From the NCBI GenBank assembly GCA_964617825.1, contig CAZTWL010000012.1:1-64000 (forward strand): 64,000 nt of DNA. Reading direction: 5' to 3'. A program made the translations under genes and the position numbers. The stretch is from VSJD01 sp964617825 (GTDB lineage: Bacteria; Verrucomicrobiota; Kiritimatiellia; JAAZAB01). Positions 1-9,110 of this stretch are shown here, piece by piece (positions within the stretch are counted from its first letter, which is position 1; every line of letters begins with the position of its first letter). The notes beneath the pieces are model-generated. The model made no database searches and was not told the origin of the DNA. It saw nothing but the letters and a program-made list of their open reading frames with translations.

Positions 1-819
1 GAGGGCTTCGAACGGATCTCTTGTCCAGGCCGTGTTCACCGTTACTTTCTTGCCGTGCGCATGCAAAGTCTCGGTCACTTTCCGAACAAAGGCGGCAACC
101 CGCCCGGCATAAAAGTCAATCCATTCCCGGCGGTGTTCGCGCCAGATCCAATTGGCGCGTTTGGTCACGCGTCTGGCGTCATTATCGCAGAGCCCATCGA
201 TATCCGGCGGCAAGGCTATTTTTACGGCTTGGAGAAACTGGGCCACCATGTCGTCGGAAAAATCGCCGTCATATACCGGAATCCGGGGATGGCCGTAGCC
301 ATCCGCCAGGTGAAATCCGTCAAACCCGTAGTCCTCGAGCAACGGAACCAGCTTTTCCAATAAAAAATCCTCATAAAGCAAGCCCGGCTTGATATTTTTC
401 CAGGGACAGATCGATTGCATGCGTTCGCCATGCCGATTCATATGCAGAACGAGCGGATTCTCCTTGGCAAAAGCCTGATTAATGCAGGTGTCGAACACAT
501 TAAAATAGACCTCTACCCCATGCCGATGTAGGGCGCCGATCAAGCCCTGCAACTGGCGTGGCGTCCACGCCTGGCGCTCGCGCTCTTCATTAAACGGATG
601 CGCGCTGTAGGAACAGAAAGAAGGCAGGAAGGGCGCATCCCCCATATCGCCGCAATGCCGGTGGATAAAATCGGGATCGTTCATGAGCAGCGAGATGGCG
701 CCCGGAACGAAACCGGCCAGGTTGAAAAAGTCGCCGACGCCGTAATCCGGCGCCCGGTTATCGAATCCGATCAATTCGATCCACATCCACCAATCGGCAA
801 CCTTACGCAGTGTGCCCAT
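1..819 (-). CDS. TIM-barrel hydrolase-like protein, second copy (3' part off the window)
   Basis: This is the first 273 codons of a gene that continues past the left edge. The start is the ATG at 819, preceded by a GGAGA ribosome site. The protein is a close copy of the 676-residue protein at 1982-4012, aligned without gaps at an offset of 3193 bases. Bases 173-459 are identical to 3366-3652. Sequence features such as 'FNVFDT', 'GFDGFHLADGYG' and 'KVTVNTAW' look like beta-strand ends of a (beta/alpha)8 glycosidase-type barrel; the reaction is unknown. It is the last visible gene of the operon, 58 bases after the phosphotriesterase-family gene. Being a glycosidase is inference from fold-like patterns and neighbours. 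Confidence 0.8.
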   Translation of the reverse strand, partial: MGTLRKVADWWMWIELIGFDNRAPDYGVGDFFNLAGFVPGAISLLMNDPDFIHRHCGDMGDAPFLPSFCSYSAHPFNEERERQAWTPRQLQGLIGALHRHGVEVYFNVFDTCINQAFAKENPLVLHMNRHGERMQSICPWKNIKPGLLYEDFLLEKLVPLLEDYGFDGFHLADGYGHPRIPVYDGDFSDDMVAQFLQAVKIALPPDIDGLCDNDARRVTKRANWIWREHRREWIDFYAGRVAAFVRKVTETLHAHGKKVTVNTAWTRDPFEAL

Positions 820-877
820 ATTTTCTCCGGTATCCGCGCCAAGTTCCAGGGCATCGTAACAGATCGGATTGCCGATT

Positions 878-1792
878 TCACCATGCCAGGAAGCGGCGCG
901 GATTCTCAATCAACATTCGATCGATCTCGCGCGCTTTTACGCCGGCCTTCAGCAGCTTGGGAACGGTTGATTTGAAGATATGCGCATAACCGCAGGGAAA
1001 ATGATAGTCGAGCGCTTTTTTCTTGAAATTAACGAACAACACCTGGTCGATCGACAGCATGATTTGCTTAACATAACCGGCGCGCACCAGATAGGCCACC
1101 TGTTGAACGATAATATCCTCCGGCATCACGTTGTCGCCGCCGATATTGGTAAAAATCAGACCGATCCCCGCGCGCGCCGCTTCCATAATATCGAACCACG
1201 AGCACACCTCAATGTGCCCCAAGGTGACTTTCTCCAAATCCGCCTTTCGGCTTTTAAAAAACCGCAGATGCTCGCCGCTCACAAACGGCGCATGCGTGGT
1301 AATCGGCACGCCAAGGCGTCGATGCACGCGCACCGCCGCCTGAAATATTTTCTGCTCATGCGGGCGCAAAGACGGCAAAGTACTGGCCAACTTGATGATG
1401 CCGGCACGCAACTCAGTTCCATCCATACCTTCTTCGATCTCGCGGGACATGAGTTCAACCAGATCATCCTCGCTTAAGCGCCGCAACCTGGGCGGAATGA
1501 GTTTTTCCACATAAGCGCCGGTTGAGGCTACGATATGCAAGCCCGTGCGCTCCGCCACCTCATGGATCAGGCGAGGATACCGCGTCGGCATAATTGGCGT
1601 CAATTCGACCAACGCATTGCACCGATATTTCTTCAACTCCGCCAGCGCCCGATAGATCCGGCGGTCAAACTCCTGCAGATAGCGCTTGTCCAGCACCGGG
1701 TCCGAGGAATAATGGATCAAAAGATGCTCATGCGTCAGCGTGTTTTGCAACATATCCGGAGCAACATCGCCGCAAATTGTCCTGACTTTCAT
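878..1792 (-). CDS. Phosphotriesterase-family metal-dependent hydrolase
   Basis: 304 residues if started at the ATG at 1792, which has GGCGGAG about 11 bases upstream; a longer in-frame start at 1849 adds a basic, unconvincing leader. All binuclear-metal ligands of the phosphotriesterase (PHP/PTE, amidohydrolase) family are visible: H21 and H23 (THEH), the bridging lysine K134 (GIIKLAST), H167 (TTHAPF), H193 (LGHIEV) and D249 (LSIDQ). The family includes lactonases, aryldialkylphosphatases and sugar-lactone hydrolases. In a catabolic operon flanked by two copies of the same TIM-barrel gene, a lactonase or ester hydrolase acting on a sugar product is the likeliest role (inference). Cytoplasmic; no signal peptide. 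Confidence 0.9.
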   Translation of the reverse strand: MKVRTICGDVAPDMLQNTLTHEHLLIHYSSDPVLDKRYLQEFDRRIYRALAELKKYRCNALVELTPIMPTRYPRLIHEVAERTGLHIVASTGAYVEKLIPPRLRRLSEDDLVELMSREIEEGMDGTELRAGIIKLASTLPSLRPHEQKIFQAAVRVHRRLGVPITTHAPFVSGEHLRFFKSRKADLEKVTLGHIEVCSWFDIMEAARAGIGLIFTNIGGDNVMPEDIIVQQVAYLVRAGYVKQIMLSIDQVLFVNFKKKALDYHFPCGYAHIFKSTVPKLLKAGVKAREIDRMLIENPRRFLAW

Positions 1793-1820
1793 GAAATTTT
1801 TATCTCCGCCTTTGAATTGT

Positions 1821-1981
1821 TTAATACAGCCGCGGCGACCATGCCGCAAGAATCCACTCCCTTACGGGCGCAGCCAAAAAAGATCTTTCTCCGGAGGCGT
1901 ATCCATCTATATTGGAATTCACCTCGGGCAACATCTCTTGCGCAGGAAGATAGTCCTTCCCACCAGCATGGCCAAGAAGAA
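1821..1981 (-). pseudogene. Possible C-terminal remnant of a lost gene
   Basis: The 189-base gap between the gene at 1982-4012 and the phosphotriesterase gene holds a short open frame of about 53 codons, ending at the TAA at 1821-1823, with no ATG start of its own near the upstream edge. Its translation ('AGGKDYLPAQEML', 'NSNIDGYASGERSF', 'REWILAAWSPRLY') reads like the C-terminal tail of a soluble enzyme; tails with 'YLPT..ML..GGYEV' occur in neutral-ceramidase-like proteins, which is only a loose resemblance. It may be the scar of a gene lost when the flanking genes were duplicated, or chance. Confidence 0.25.
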
Positions 1982-4012
1982 TTAACCTACATCGATGTCA
2001 ACCACTGTCATGCCGCGTCCCGGAACTTTTACCCGGAACCGGGATCCGTCCGGAACAATCGGCATCAAGGGGAAAGAAGTTACGATCCGAACAGTATTGA
2101 TGGGCACGCCGACATCAACGAGCGGCGTCACATAAACATATTTGTCGTTTCTGAGGTATAGCCGGATGACGCCCTTCTCATTTTGTTGAGCCATCACTCT
2201 GATAAAATCAGCACCGTGCGTTGGCGTTCCGTATAAGCCGTTTGTTTTTATGGTTATTTTATGCGAGCAGGCATTGATCAGGCCGGCGCAATTTTTGAGG
2301 AAACTTGCCGATACCGGTCGAAATTTTAGTTCCTGCGGGAAATAAGGCGGATCTTCAATGCCACCAATGACGGCAGGGAAAGGTTCCTGATCATCACGCG
2401 TAATCAATACCGGCCAGGTTCGTTGAGGACGATAGCAAAAGCATTTCAGGGAATATGGCGGCAGAATGTCTTCAAAGACCAGGTCCGCCGGAGCCAAGCC
2501 CTCCGGGCAACCGCCGATCATGATAACCGGGCCGGACCGGTAGTTCATCACGGCTTTCAACTCATCTTCCGGCCAGGTATTGGCATTCAGAATCACCACC
2601 GCACCCTTAACGAGATTCAAATCTTCCGCTCTGGCGATCTGATGCAATCCGGCCCCCTGCGCCAGCAAGTGGGTCAACAACCGGTGGGCGGACCAGCGCC
2701 GCGTGGCAATAAAATCATCGATTTGGCGGCTCAAGGCCCGATCCGACCAAAGCAGGGTTGCCCCCAAAACCGAAACCGGTTCGAAACCGACGGCCAAATC
2801 CCAATGCGCCCTGAGCCACTCCCATTCGGATCCCCGAATGCTGTCGGCCAGGCAGACAACCGGGCCGCACGCGCACCTTTCTATCTTGCGCGAAGGCGCG
2901 ATTGCAAACACATTACTCAGGTTGATAATCTCGCTTTGTAGAGTCATGGGCTCATGGCGCAACACCTGCCATTGCTCATTAATATCTTTCACTCCATTGA
3001 GATAGCGCATGGGCGTTTGCGGAGCATACGCCCGGTTGAGCATCAACGCCGCGGTAAAACAATCGAGATAGCGTGCCCGACGCTTTCCCCAGCGCTCGTC
3101 ATCGTCAATATCCATGGCGCTGGCTGCGGTCTCAACGATAAAACTGTCGATGCCGGCCTGTGCTAAACGTTTATAGTCCGTCCCGTACCGATAAATAGCC
3201 TCGAATGGATCCTTGGTCCAGGCCGTATTCACCGTAACCTTCTTGCCGTGCGCATGCAAAGTTTCGGTCACTTTCCGAACAAAGGCGGCAACCCGCCCGG
3301 CGTAAAAATCAATCCATTCCCGACGGTGTTCGCGCCAGATCCAATCGGCGCGTTTGGTCACGCGCCTGGCGTCATTATCGCAGAGCCCATCGATATCCGG
3401 CGGCAAGGCTATTTTTACGGCTTGGAGAAACTGGGCCACCATGTCGTCGGAAAAATCGCCGTCATATACCGGAATCCGGGGATGGCCGTAGCCATCCGCC
3501 AGGTGAAATCCGTCAAACCCGTAGTCCTCGAGCAACGGAACCAGCTTTTCCAATAAAAAATCCTCATAAAGCAAGCCCGGCTTGATATTTTTCCAGGGAC
3601 AGATCGATTGCATGCGTTCGCCATGCCGATTCATATGCAGAACGAGCGGATTTTGGTCGTAGAATGCCTGATTGCTGCAGGTGTCGAAAACATTGAAATA
3701 GACCTCTACCCCATGCCGATGCAGCGTCCCGATCAGTCCTTGCAACTGGCGGGGCGTCCACGCCTGGCGCTCGCGCTCCTCATTAAACGGATGCGCGCCG
3801 TAGGAGCAGTAAGTCGGCAGGAACGGAGTATCTCCCAATTCGCGGCGATGCCGGTGGATAAAATCGGGGTCGCTCATGAGCAGCGAGATGGCGCCCGGAA
3901 CGAAACCGGCCAGCCTGAAAAAATCGCCGACGCCGTAATCCGGCGCCCGGTTATCGAATCCGATCAATTCAATCCACATCCACCTGTTGCCGGCCTGGCG
4001 TGGCATGTTCAT
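1982..4012 (-). CDS. TIM-barrel hydrolase-like protein, first copy
   Basis: 676 residues, starting two bases after the stop of the URO-D-like gene. I do not recognise a named family. The N-terminal 380 residues have barrel-like strand ends: 'VEVYFNVFDT', 'GFDGFHLADGYG', 'KKVTVNTAW' and 'IDSFIVETAA'. This resembles alpha-galactosidase/GHL-type glycosidases. Residues of about 380-530 look like a glutamine-amidotransferase-type Rossmann domain as found in beta-galactosidase trimerisation domains ('AVVILNANTW', 'GPVIMIGG'). The rest is beta-sandwich-like. There is no signal peptide, so it is probably cytoplasmic. A near-copy lies two genes downstream (1-819). Glycosidase function is inference. 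Confidence 0.85.
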   Translation of the reverse strand: MNMPRQAGNRWMWIELIGFDNRAPDYGVGDFFRLAGFVPGAISLLMSDPDFIHRHRRELGDTPFLPTYCSYGAHPFNEERERQAWTPRQLQGLIGTLHRHGVEVYFNVFDTCSNQAFYDQNPLVLHMNRHGERMQSICPWKNIKPGLLYEDFLLEKLVPLLEDYGFDGFHLADGYGHPRIPVYDGDFSDDMVAQFLQAVKIALPPDIDGLCDNDARRVTKRADWIWREHRREWIDFYAGRVAAFVRKVTETLHAHGKKVTVNTAWTKDPFEAIYRYGTDYKRLAQAGIDSFIVETAASAMDIDDDERWGKRRARYLDCFTAALMLNRAYAPQTPMRYLNGVKDINEQWQVLRHEPMTLQSEIINLSNVFAIAPSRKIERCACGPVVCLADSIRGSEWEWLRAHWDLAVGFEPVSVLGATLLWSDRALSRQIDDFIATRRWSAHRLLTHLLAQGAGLHQIARAEDLNLVKGAVVILNANTWPEDELKAVMNYRSGPVIMIGGCPEGLAPADLVFEDILPPYSLKCFCYRPQRTWPVLITRDDQEPFPAVIGGIEDPPYFPQELKFRPVSASFLKNCAGLINACSHKITIKTNGLYGTPTHGADFIRVMAQQNEKGVIRLYLRNDKYVYVTPLVDVGVPINTVRIVTSFPLMPIVPDGSRFRVKVPGRGMTVVDIDVG

Positions 4013-4014
4013 AT

Positions 4015-5121
4015 TTACCCCTTTTCAAAAAGCCGACGCGTAAGATCATGAAAATAGACAAAATCAGCAAGGGAAATATCGGGAGGGACACCGTGATCGC
4101 ATTCCGCGATCATACCTCCGCCGCTTTCCATAATGGCGCTGACTTTGGGGATGACCTCGGCCTCAATGGCCGCCGGCCCCCGGGCTACAGCACGTTTGTC
4201 AATGCCGCCCAAAAAACGGACTTGACTTCCATATTGGCGCCTGATTTCACGGACGTCCATTCCGGAGGCAACTTCCATTGGATGCATGACGTTGATGCCG
4301 GCCTCAAGCCATAAAGGAATCAGGTCGTTGATTTGCCCGTCGCAGTCCAGTATGATTACTTTGACGTTGTTGCGCCGGACCAGCTCCATCATCGTCCGGT
4401 AAAATGGCAGGCAATATTGTCTATACATATCCGGGGATAGCAGCGAGCCGTGGTTATAGCACATATCTTCCCAGAACATCACCCAATCAAGCTGAACCCC
4501 GGCGTCAAAAATTTTAGCGGCGATCGTGGAATAAAAAAACGCGATGTGTTCCATCATTTCTTCTATCAGGGCGGGATCATCATGGAAGAGATAACTGGCG
4601 TTTTCCACTCCCATCCAGTTGCGGATCAATCCATAGGTGCCCCCCAGCCAGACGCCGAGCGGCGTTTGGCGACCCGGAGAATCAAGCGCCAATTTCGAGA
4701 GATTCGGAGGAAGACGCCCCGCGGTATCAGGGTTCAATCTTTTTTTTAAATCCAGCCAGCTTGGCCGGTCCGTAACCGCATGGGAGATAAATTGCGGCAT
4801 GGCCGGCGGCGGGGTGTTTTTCAGTGTCTTTACAACGTCGCCGTTGATTCCCTTCTGGATGACGTATTCATCAGTTTCTTCAATTAATTCGAAGGAATAT
4901 GGCGGCATGACATTCTCGCTAAAAGACAATCGGTCGTTGCCCCAGATATCAATGTGATCAAAGCCAAAATAGTCAAACAATTGTTGACGGGAAAGCCCCT
5001 TGGACAATCCTTCCTTTTCCCAACGTTCACGGGTTGAATCAAAAGCCAGATAGTCGCCATAACTGGGACGATCCGGATGATCACAGGTCAATGTGCGCAC
5101 AAATCGTTCGCGTTCATTCAT
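4015..5121 (-). CDS. Uroporphyrinogen-decarboxylase-like (URO-D/MtaA fold) protein
   Basis: 368 residues, preceded by a GGAGG site. The pattern matches the URO-D/methyltransferase superfamily (HemE, MtaA/CmuA): N-terminal 'NERERFVRTL', central 'DWVMFWEDMCYNHGSLLSPDMYRQYCLPFYR', and the C-terminal barrel half 'INVMHPMEVASGMDVREIRRQYG' and 'RFLGGIDKRAVARG'. Heme synthesis is unlikely because no other tetrapyrrole gene is nearby. In PVC bacteria such proteins often sit in sugar operons, where a demethylase or C-C cleavage role has been guessed but not shown to my knowledge. It lies 15 bases after the ASRT gene and is probably co-translated with the TIM-barrel gene that follows. Confidence 0.85.
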   Translation of the reverse strand: MNERERFVRTLTCDHPDRPSYGDYLAFDSTRERWEKEGLSKGLSRQQLFDYFGFDHIDIWGNDRLSFSENVMPPYSFELIEETDEYVIQKGINGDVVKTLKNTPPPAMPQFISHAVTDRPSWLDLKKRLNPDTAGRLPPNLSKLALDSPGRQTPLGVWLGGTYGLIRNWMGVENASYLFHDDPALIEEMMEHIAFFYSTIAAKIFDAGVQLDWVMFWEDMCYNHGSLLSPDMYRQYCLPFYRTMMELVRRNNVKVIILDCDGQINDLIPLWLEAGINVMHPMEVASGMDVREIRRQYGSQVRFLGGIDKRAVARGPAAIEAEVIPKVSAIMESGGGMIAECDHGVPPDISLADFVYFHDLTRRLFEKG

Positions 5122-5136
5122 CCGATTGCCTCCGTT

Positions 5137-5520
5137 TTATTCGCTATACCCTATCCCCACGTAATAGGCCATATTGGTCTGGGTGTTATCCAGGCGTCCG
5201 AACTGCACGACGATATTGACGTCCGACCGGATTCGAAGAGCATACTGGGTCAACAGCGGGATCTTCAATCCGCCAATATCCTGCGGATGATCGAGCCGCA
5301 ACGCTATAATCCGTTCTGGCGCCACCTTGACCGATATATCTTTGGCCGGTTCGCGATCGGAAAAATAAACATCGATGAGTACATTCGCTTCTTTGGCATT
5401 GGTATTGAAAAGCATTAAGGCCTCATGCGCCTCCATCTTTCCCTCGGCCGATTTTTCCGGAAGATAACCGTCCGGGAAATACCAGACCTTCGATCCGCCA
5501 CGCATCGTTTTTTTGTCCAT
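5137..5520 (-). CDS. ASRT-family small-ligand-binding protein (sensory rhodopsin transducer homologue)
   Basis: 127 residues, the full length of the Anabaena sensory rhodopsin transducer (ASRT, Pfam PF07100) family. Recognisable blocks are 'WYFPDGYLP', 'HEALMLFNTNAKEANVLI', 'VYFSDREP', and the C-terminal 'VNIVVQFGRLDNTQ' matching 'VPIVVQHTRLDSRQ' in the cyanobacterial protein. ASRT forms a tetrameric beta-sandwich. Comparative work on the superfamily proposed that most members are small-molecule or sugar binding modules of carbohydrate operons rather than light transducers. Here it sits between a creatinase-like protein and a URO-D-like enzyme, and no rhodopsin gene is visible, so a ligand-binding or catalytic accessory role in the pathway fits best. 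Confidence 0.85.
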   Translation of the reverse strand: MDKKTMRGGSKVWYFPDGYLPEKSAEGKMEAHEALMLFNTNAKEANVLIDVYFSDREPAKDISVKVAPERIIALRLDHPQDIGGLKIPLLTQYALRIRSDVNIVVQFGRLDNTQTNMAYYVGIGYSE

Positions 5521-5523
5521 AGA

Positions 5524-6690
5524 TTATATTCCTTTTTTGCACATTTCCCGAATGAACGGGGTTAACGATTCCGGTCCTTTTTTGGTAATCACAAAACCCT
5601 CTTCGATCCGGTTCGACCCGTCCGGGTGGCCGAACAGGCTGATATCGGAATTAACGCACATGCCTTCGGTCAGGGCATAAACGGCGTTTTCATCCGGATA
5701 GGGCGATTCCGCCTCAGCCAGGCCAATGCCGTGCATCGGCGGATAAACATCGTATTTCGTCAGCCCATGTTTTTTGAACACGGCTTTCACGGCCCTGACC
5801 ATTTCTCCGGCAATGACGCCGTCAGCCAGGTATTTCTGCTGAACATCGGCGGCCTCGAACAATGCGCCCAGGAAACGTTTTTGCCCATCATTGGCCTTGC
5901 CAGCCACAAAAGGATATTCAACCGTGGCCACATAGCCTTCGTACTGGACCGCCAAAGCGGCCATAACCATGTCGCCCTCCTCGATTATTTTATTGGTTGC
6001 CCGGCCAATGATGGTCGCCGCGCGCGCGCCGCTGCCAAAGACGGTAAAATTGATGTCCTCGGCGCCGGCCGCCCTGGCCGCGCCTTCCGCCGCGCCGGCA
6101 GCCATGGTTTCCGTATTGCCGGGAACAGCGACGGCCAACAACTGGCGGTAACCAAGGCAGGCTTGTCTCCCGGCCTCGCGCAAACAGGCAATTTCGGCGG
6201 GCGTTTTGATGATGCGCAATTCCGTAATAATCTCAGCCGCATCCGCAATTTGCAGGCCAGACACCGCATTCTTGATCCGCTCCATTACTGGGGCTGAAAT
6301 ATCCCGCATGCCGACAATCCCCAGCCGCTTGCCACCGGCCAAGACTTCACCGAGAATTTTCTTGAACGAGGAGAAATTAGCGAGCGGATAATCGATCTCT
6401 TCCGGCACAGACACGCAGGCAAATTCTTTTACATTCCTCAAATCCGGCCAGACCGACATTTCCCGCGCATAAAGCTCGCCCTCAGGCGCGCCCGCCAGGA
6501 TCGGCGCACCCTTCCGCGGAATGAAACAGGCCGCCCGCTCGAAAATCGGCCAGAAATTGGCAACATAGCGCAAGTTTTCCTTGCGGTATTCATCGCCATA
6601 GACCAGCATGGCATCCAGCCCCTTGGCAGCCATCTTTTCCTGTATTTTTTGGATTCGGACTTCAAACTCCGCTTTTGCGATTTTGATCAT
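5524..6690 (-). CDS. Creatinase/Xaa-Pro peptidase (M24)-like protein lacking metal ligands
   Basis: 388 residues with a GGGGAG site before the ATG. It has the two-domain M24B layout: creatinase N-domain at about 1-160 ('EKMAAKGLDAMLVYGDEYRKENLRYV') and a pita-bread domain at about 165-388. The catalytic histidine is present (H320, 'PPMHGIGLAEAE'), as is the last glutamate (E363, 'RIEEGFVIT'). The two metal-binding aspartates are replaced: A245 and T256/V257 in 'AALAVQYEGYVATVEYP'. 'IEPG' is replaced by 'NSDIS'. This resembles metal-independent creatinase rather than a peptidase, so a C-N hydrolase acting on a small molecule is plausible (inference). Confidence 0.85.
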   Translation of the reverse strand: MIKIAKAEFEVRIQKIQEKMAAKGLDAMLVYGDEYRKENLRYVANFWPIFERAACFIPRKGAPILAGAPEGELYAREMSVWPDLRNVKEFACVSVPEEIDYPLANFSSFKKILGEVLAGGKRLGIVGMRDISAPVMERIKNAVSGLQIADAAEIITELRIIKTPAEIACLREAGRQACLGYRQLLAVAVPGNTETMAAGAAEGAARAAGAEDINFTVFGSGARAATIIGRATNKIIEEGDMVMAALAVQYEGYVATVEYPFVAGKANDGQKRFLGALFEAADVQQKYLADGVIAGEMVRAVKAVFKKHGLTKYDVYPPMHGIGLAEAESPYPDENAVYALTEGMCVNSDISLFGHPDGSNRIEEGFVITKKGPESLTPFIREMCKKGI

Positions 6691-6708
6691 GATACTCCCC
6701 TTTAATTA

Positions 6709-8205
6709 TTAGGCCACAAAATGTTCGATCCGCATCAATTCCGCCGTTTTGGCAAGTTCGGCGGCAATCCGGCCATGGACAACGACCAGATGATGCGCCA
6801 CACCTTTTTTCAGGACCGATTTTATATAATCCACAACCGGCGTTTCAACCTTGATCATTGCATGAATCTCGTCGCAGGGCAAACAGGGATACTCTATGGA
6901 TTCGCCTTGCGAGATGAACATCCGCCAGCTGTCGCCGGTGTTCAGAAAATGTCCCATGGTGACCGGACCAGGTTTCATGATCATCTCATAATTCAAACCA
7001 TGGCCCTCGAACCCCCATTCTTCGGGTGAAGAGGTCAAGGTCACGGCTCGGTCATTTTGCGCGATCGATGGCGAGGCAATTCCGTGCCCCAGCAGGAACA
7101 GGGCATTATTCCGGCAATCGAACTGGCCCCATTCCGCCTGCAAGGGCATATTGCCGGTAAAATCATGCATCAACTGCATCATGGTCAATCCGGCAATGTC
7201 GCCTTCGCAAGCCACCATGATGCGGTCATGCTCAAGCATCAACGAGGCGCCCATCCTGGCCGGCGCACCGGTCATTTTTTCCAGGTAGTGTTGTCCCAGG
7301 AAACAAAGTCCGTCCAGATTGTACTGTTCATAAAGTTTTCTCATCGCGATACCGACCCGGCAGGAGCGCTTTACATCGTCAATGTTGATTTTTTTTGATT
7401 TGAAGCGCCCAAAAAGTTTTTCGGCAACGTCGTTGACCGCGCCCTCTTTCACCGCCTGCCAGCAGGCGAGCAGATGCTCCGGCTGGATGGTCATCACTTC
7501 CGGCCCGAGAAATCCCTTGACCTTGGCCTTATCAAACTCAAGATCATACATGCCCTGAAAAACGTGCCCGACCAGGCCATAGGTGCTGTTTTTCAGCTTT
7601 TTCACGCTGCGATACGCCGTCAACAACCCCTTGATTTCCCCGTATGCTTTCGGATCGCTTATCTCGCCGCAAACAACATCGTAAGGCAACTTCATCTTAT
7701 CGAACGATCCCGTAAGCTGAGAAATCCCGATCAACGCGCTGTTGCGCATCGTCGCCATGTAATCATCATTCGGCGAAAGGTCACGGCCGGTCTGGGCATT
7801 AAACAGGATGATCCTGGGATCGTTTCCTGCGCGGTTAACGGCATGCAGGGTGATAAAATCTGGAAGATACGTGCCTTCCGCAATGATAAGCGCCTCGATT
7901 TTTTCCTCCGCGAATACTTTCCCTGCTTCCTCGGCGCGGTCCAGCGTGTCGACCATGCCGGGATAAATCACATCCACACCCTGAAGGGTCTTTTTAAGCC
8001 TTGTGCACATGCCTTCCAGGTCTTTACGGACAATTTCTTTCAATTGCGGATACATTCGCCAATATTCGAAATAGCCCAATCCCAGGAGTCCTACTTTCAG
8101 AGGTCCTTGGAACGCGCGGCGCGTCAAGACATCGCCCAACCGCCCGATTTTTGAAGCATCGAATGAAGTCACCGCCTGACTCTTTTTCTTATTCACGCGC
8201 CCCAC
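6709..8205 (-). CDS. L-arabinose/L-fucose isomerase-like protein
   Basis: 498 residues from a GTG at 8205; an in-frame GTG at 8196 with AGGGGGTGG upstream is an equally good start. The reading frame overlaps the end of the NodB-type deacetylase gene by about 17 bases. It has the AraA/FucI architecture, and key residues align with AraA: 'VACEGD' (E334, AraA AEGD) and 'LLGHGIASPS' (H374, AraA LGAHMLEV). A late 'VKKGVAHHLVVVHG' supplies a further histidine. The family interconverts aldoses and ketoses. Overall similarity to true AraA is low, so the substrate is unknown. It belongs to the run of catabolic genes that ends at the left edge. Confidence 0.82.
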   Translation of the reverse strand: MGRVNKKKSQAVTSFDASKIGRLGDVLTRRAFQGPLKVGLLGLGYFEYWRMYPQLKEIVRKDLEGMCTRLKKTLQGVDVIYPGMVDTLDRAEEAGKVFAEEKIEALIIAEGTYLPDFITLHAVNRAGNDPRIILFNAQTGRDLSPNDDYMATMRNSALIGISQLTGSFDKMKLPYDVVCGEISDPKAYGEIKGLLTAYRSVKKLKNSTYGLVGHVFQGMYDLEFDKAKVKGFLGPEVMTIQPEHLLACWQAVKEGAVNDVAEKLFGRFKSKKINIDDVKRSCRVGIAMRKLYEQYNLDGLCFLGQHYLEKMTGAPARMGASLMLEHDRIMVACEGDIAGLTMMQLMHDFTGNMPLQAEWGQFDCRNNALFLLGHGIASPSIAQNDRAVTLTSSPEEWGFEGHGLNYEMIMKPGPVTMGHFLNTGDSWRMFISQGESIEYPCLPCDEIHAMIKVETPVVDYIKSVLKKGVAHHLVVVHGRIAAELAKTAELMRIEHFVA

Positions 8206-9109
8206 CCCCTTTTTTCAATTGTGCCGTCAGATATTCCGCGACTTTAGCGAGCGGCGTAAATTCAAGCGCATAGTTGCCCCGCGCGGCGTCCGCCCGCGCA
8301 TAGGCCAGCAGTTTCCGGTACAATTCGAATCCCAGATTGCCGTCACGACCTTCCTGAACGGGCGAGACATGACAGATGTTGACGAATGGAATTCCTGAAT
8401 GCATGCAGCTATCATAATCATGCACCGCCAGCCGATACTCCTCTTCAAATTTGTCCCGATCCAAGTACCAGGTGTACTCGGCGGTCAATGGCAATTCCCG
8501 TAAGCCGGCTTTTTGATGTTGGGCAAATACATGCCGGTTAATTTCCCAAGGCACACAGGCCCGGTTATTCAATATGTCCCATGCCGCCGGCTGCAAACAA
8601 GCGGAACTATCGTATAAATAGCCCTCTTCCGCCAAGGCAACGAACATGTTGGCGCAAGACTGCAGGGACGGCGCGCGAAAGCCGTTAACGCGCATTCCGA
8701 TGACGTCCTCAATGATTTTCCGGCCTTCCCCGAGCTTTTTGCGGATTTTTTCAACAGTATGTTCGCCGTCCAGCTTTGCCCGGTTTTCCGCCAAATATTT
8801 TCTGGCCGGACCTTCATGCGGCAGGTTCAAGACCATTGCGGGCGGAATGCCGACTTCGAAACGATCGTGTTTTAAACCATGCTGCGCCACTTCGTGACCA
8901 CGCCGGATGGCCTCCCTCAAAATCGACGCATATTCGCGGCGTGCATTCAATTTTTTACCTTCCACTTCCGGCACCGCAAACAAAGTGGCTTTGATCCGCT
9001 GTTCGTCCAGAAAATTCAGGACATTATTCAGGTGTTCCTCGGTCGAATAGCCGTCCAACCCGATATCGTCGACACTAAATCCCCAAAGCCTCGTTTTATC
9101 CATTTTCAT
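8189..9109 (-). CDS. Polysaccharide deacetylase (NodB homology) family protein
   Basis: 306 residues from the ATG at 9109, directly after the stop of the PIG-L gene (9111); a longer frame to 9244 would overlap that gene. NodB-fold motifs are present: the catalytic/metal aspartate pair 'FSVDD' (D14, D15), the metal-binding H77-x3-H81 ('HGLKH'), and 'VNGFRAPSL' for motif 3. 'CHVSPVQEG' may carry the distal histidine. There is no signal peptide, so it probably deacetylates small N- or O-acetylated sugars in the cytoplasm rather than polymer outside. Located in tandem with another deacetylase family (PIG-L). Confidence 0.87.
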   Translation of the reverse strand: MKMDKTRLWGFSVDDIGLDGYSTEEHLNNVLNFLDEQRIKATLFAVPEVEGKKLNARREYASILREAIRRGHEVAQHGLKHDRFEVGIPPAMVLNLPHEGPARKYLAENRAKLDGEHTVEKIRKKLGEGRKIIEDVIGMRVNGFRAPSLQSCANMFVALAEEGYLYDSSACLQPAAWDILNNRACVPWEINRHVFAQHQKAGLRELPLTAEYTWYLDRDKFEEEYRLAVHDYDSCMHSGIPFVNICHVSPVQEGRDGNLGFELYRKLLAYARADAARGNYALEFTPLAKVAEYLTAQLKKGGGARE

Positions 9110-9110
9110 C

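Noticed and set aside
4015..5121. HemE (heme synthesis) for the URO-D-like gene
   Set aside because: No tetrapyrrole genes nearby and the sequence is of the divergent methyltransferase-like group.
5137..5520. Light sensing by the ASRT homologue
   Set aside because: No rhodopsin gene is present and the context is catabolic; homology to a light transducer does not imply that role.
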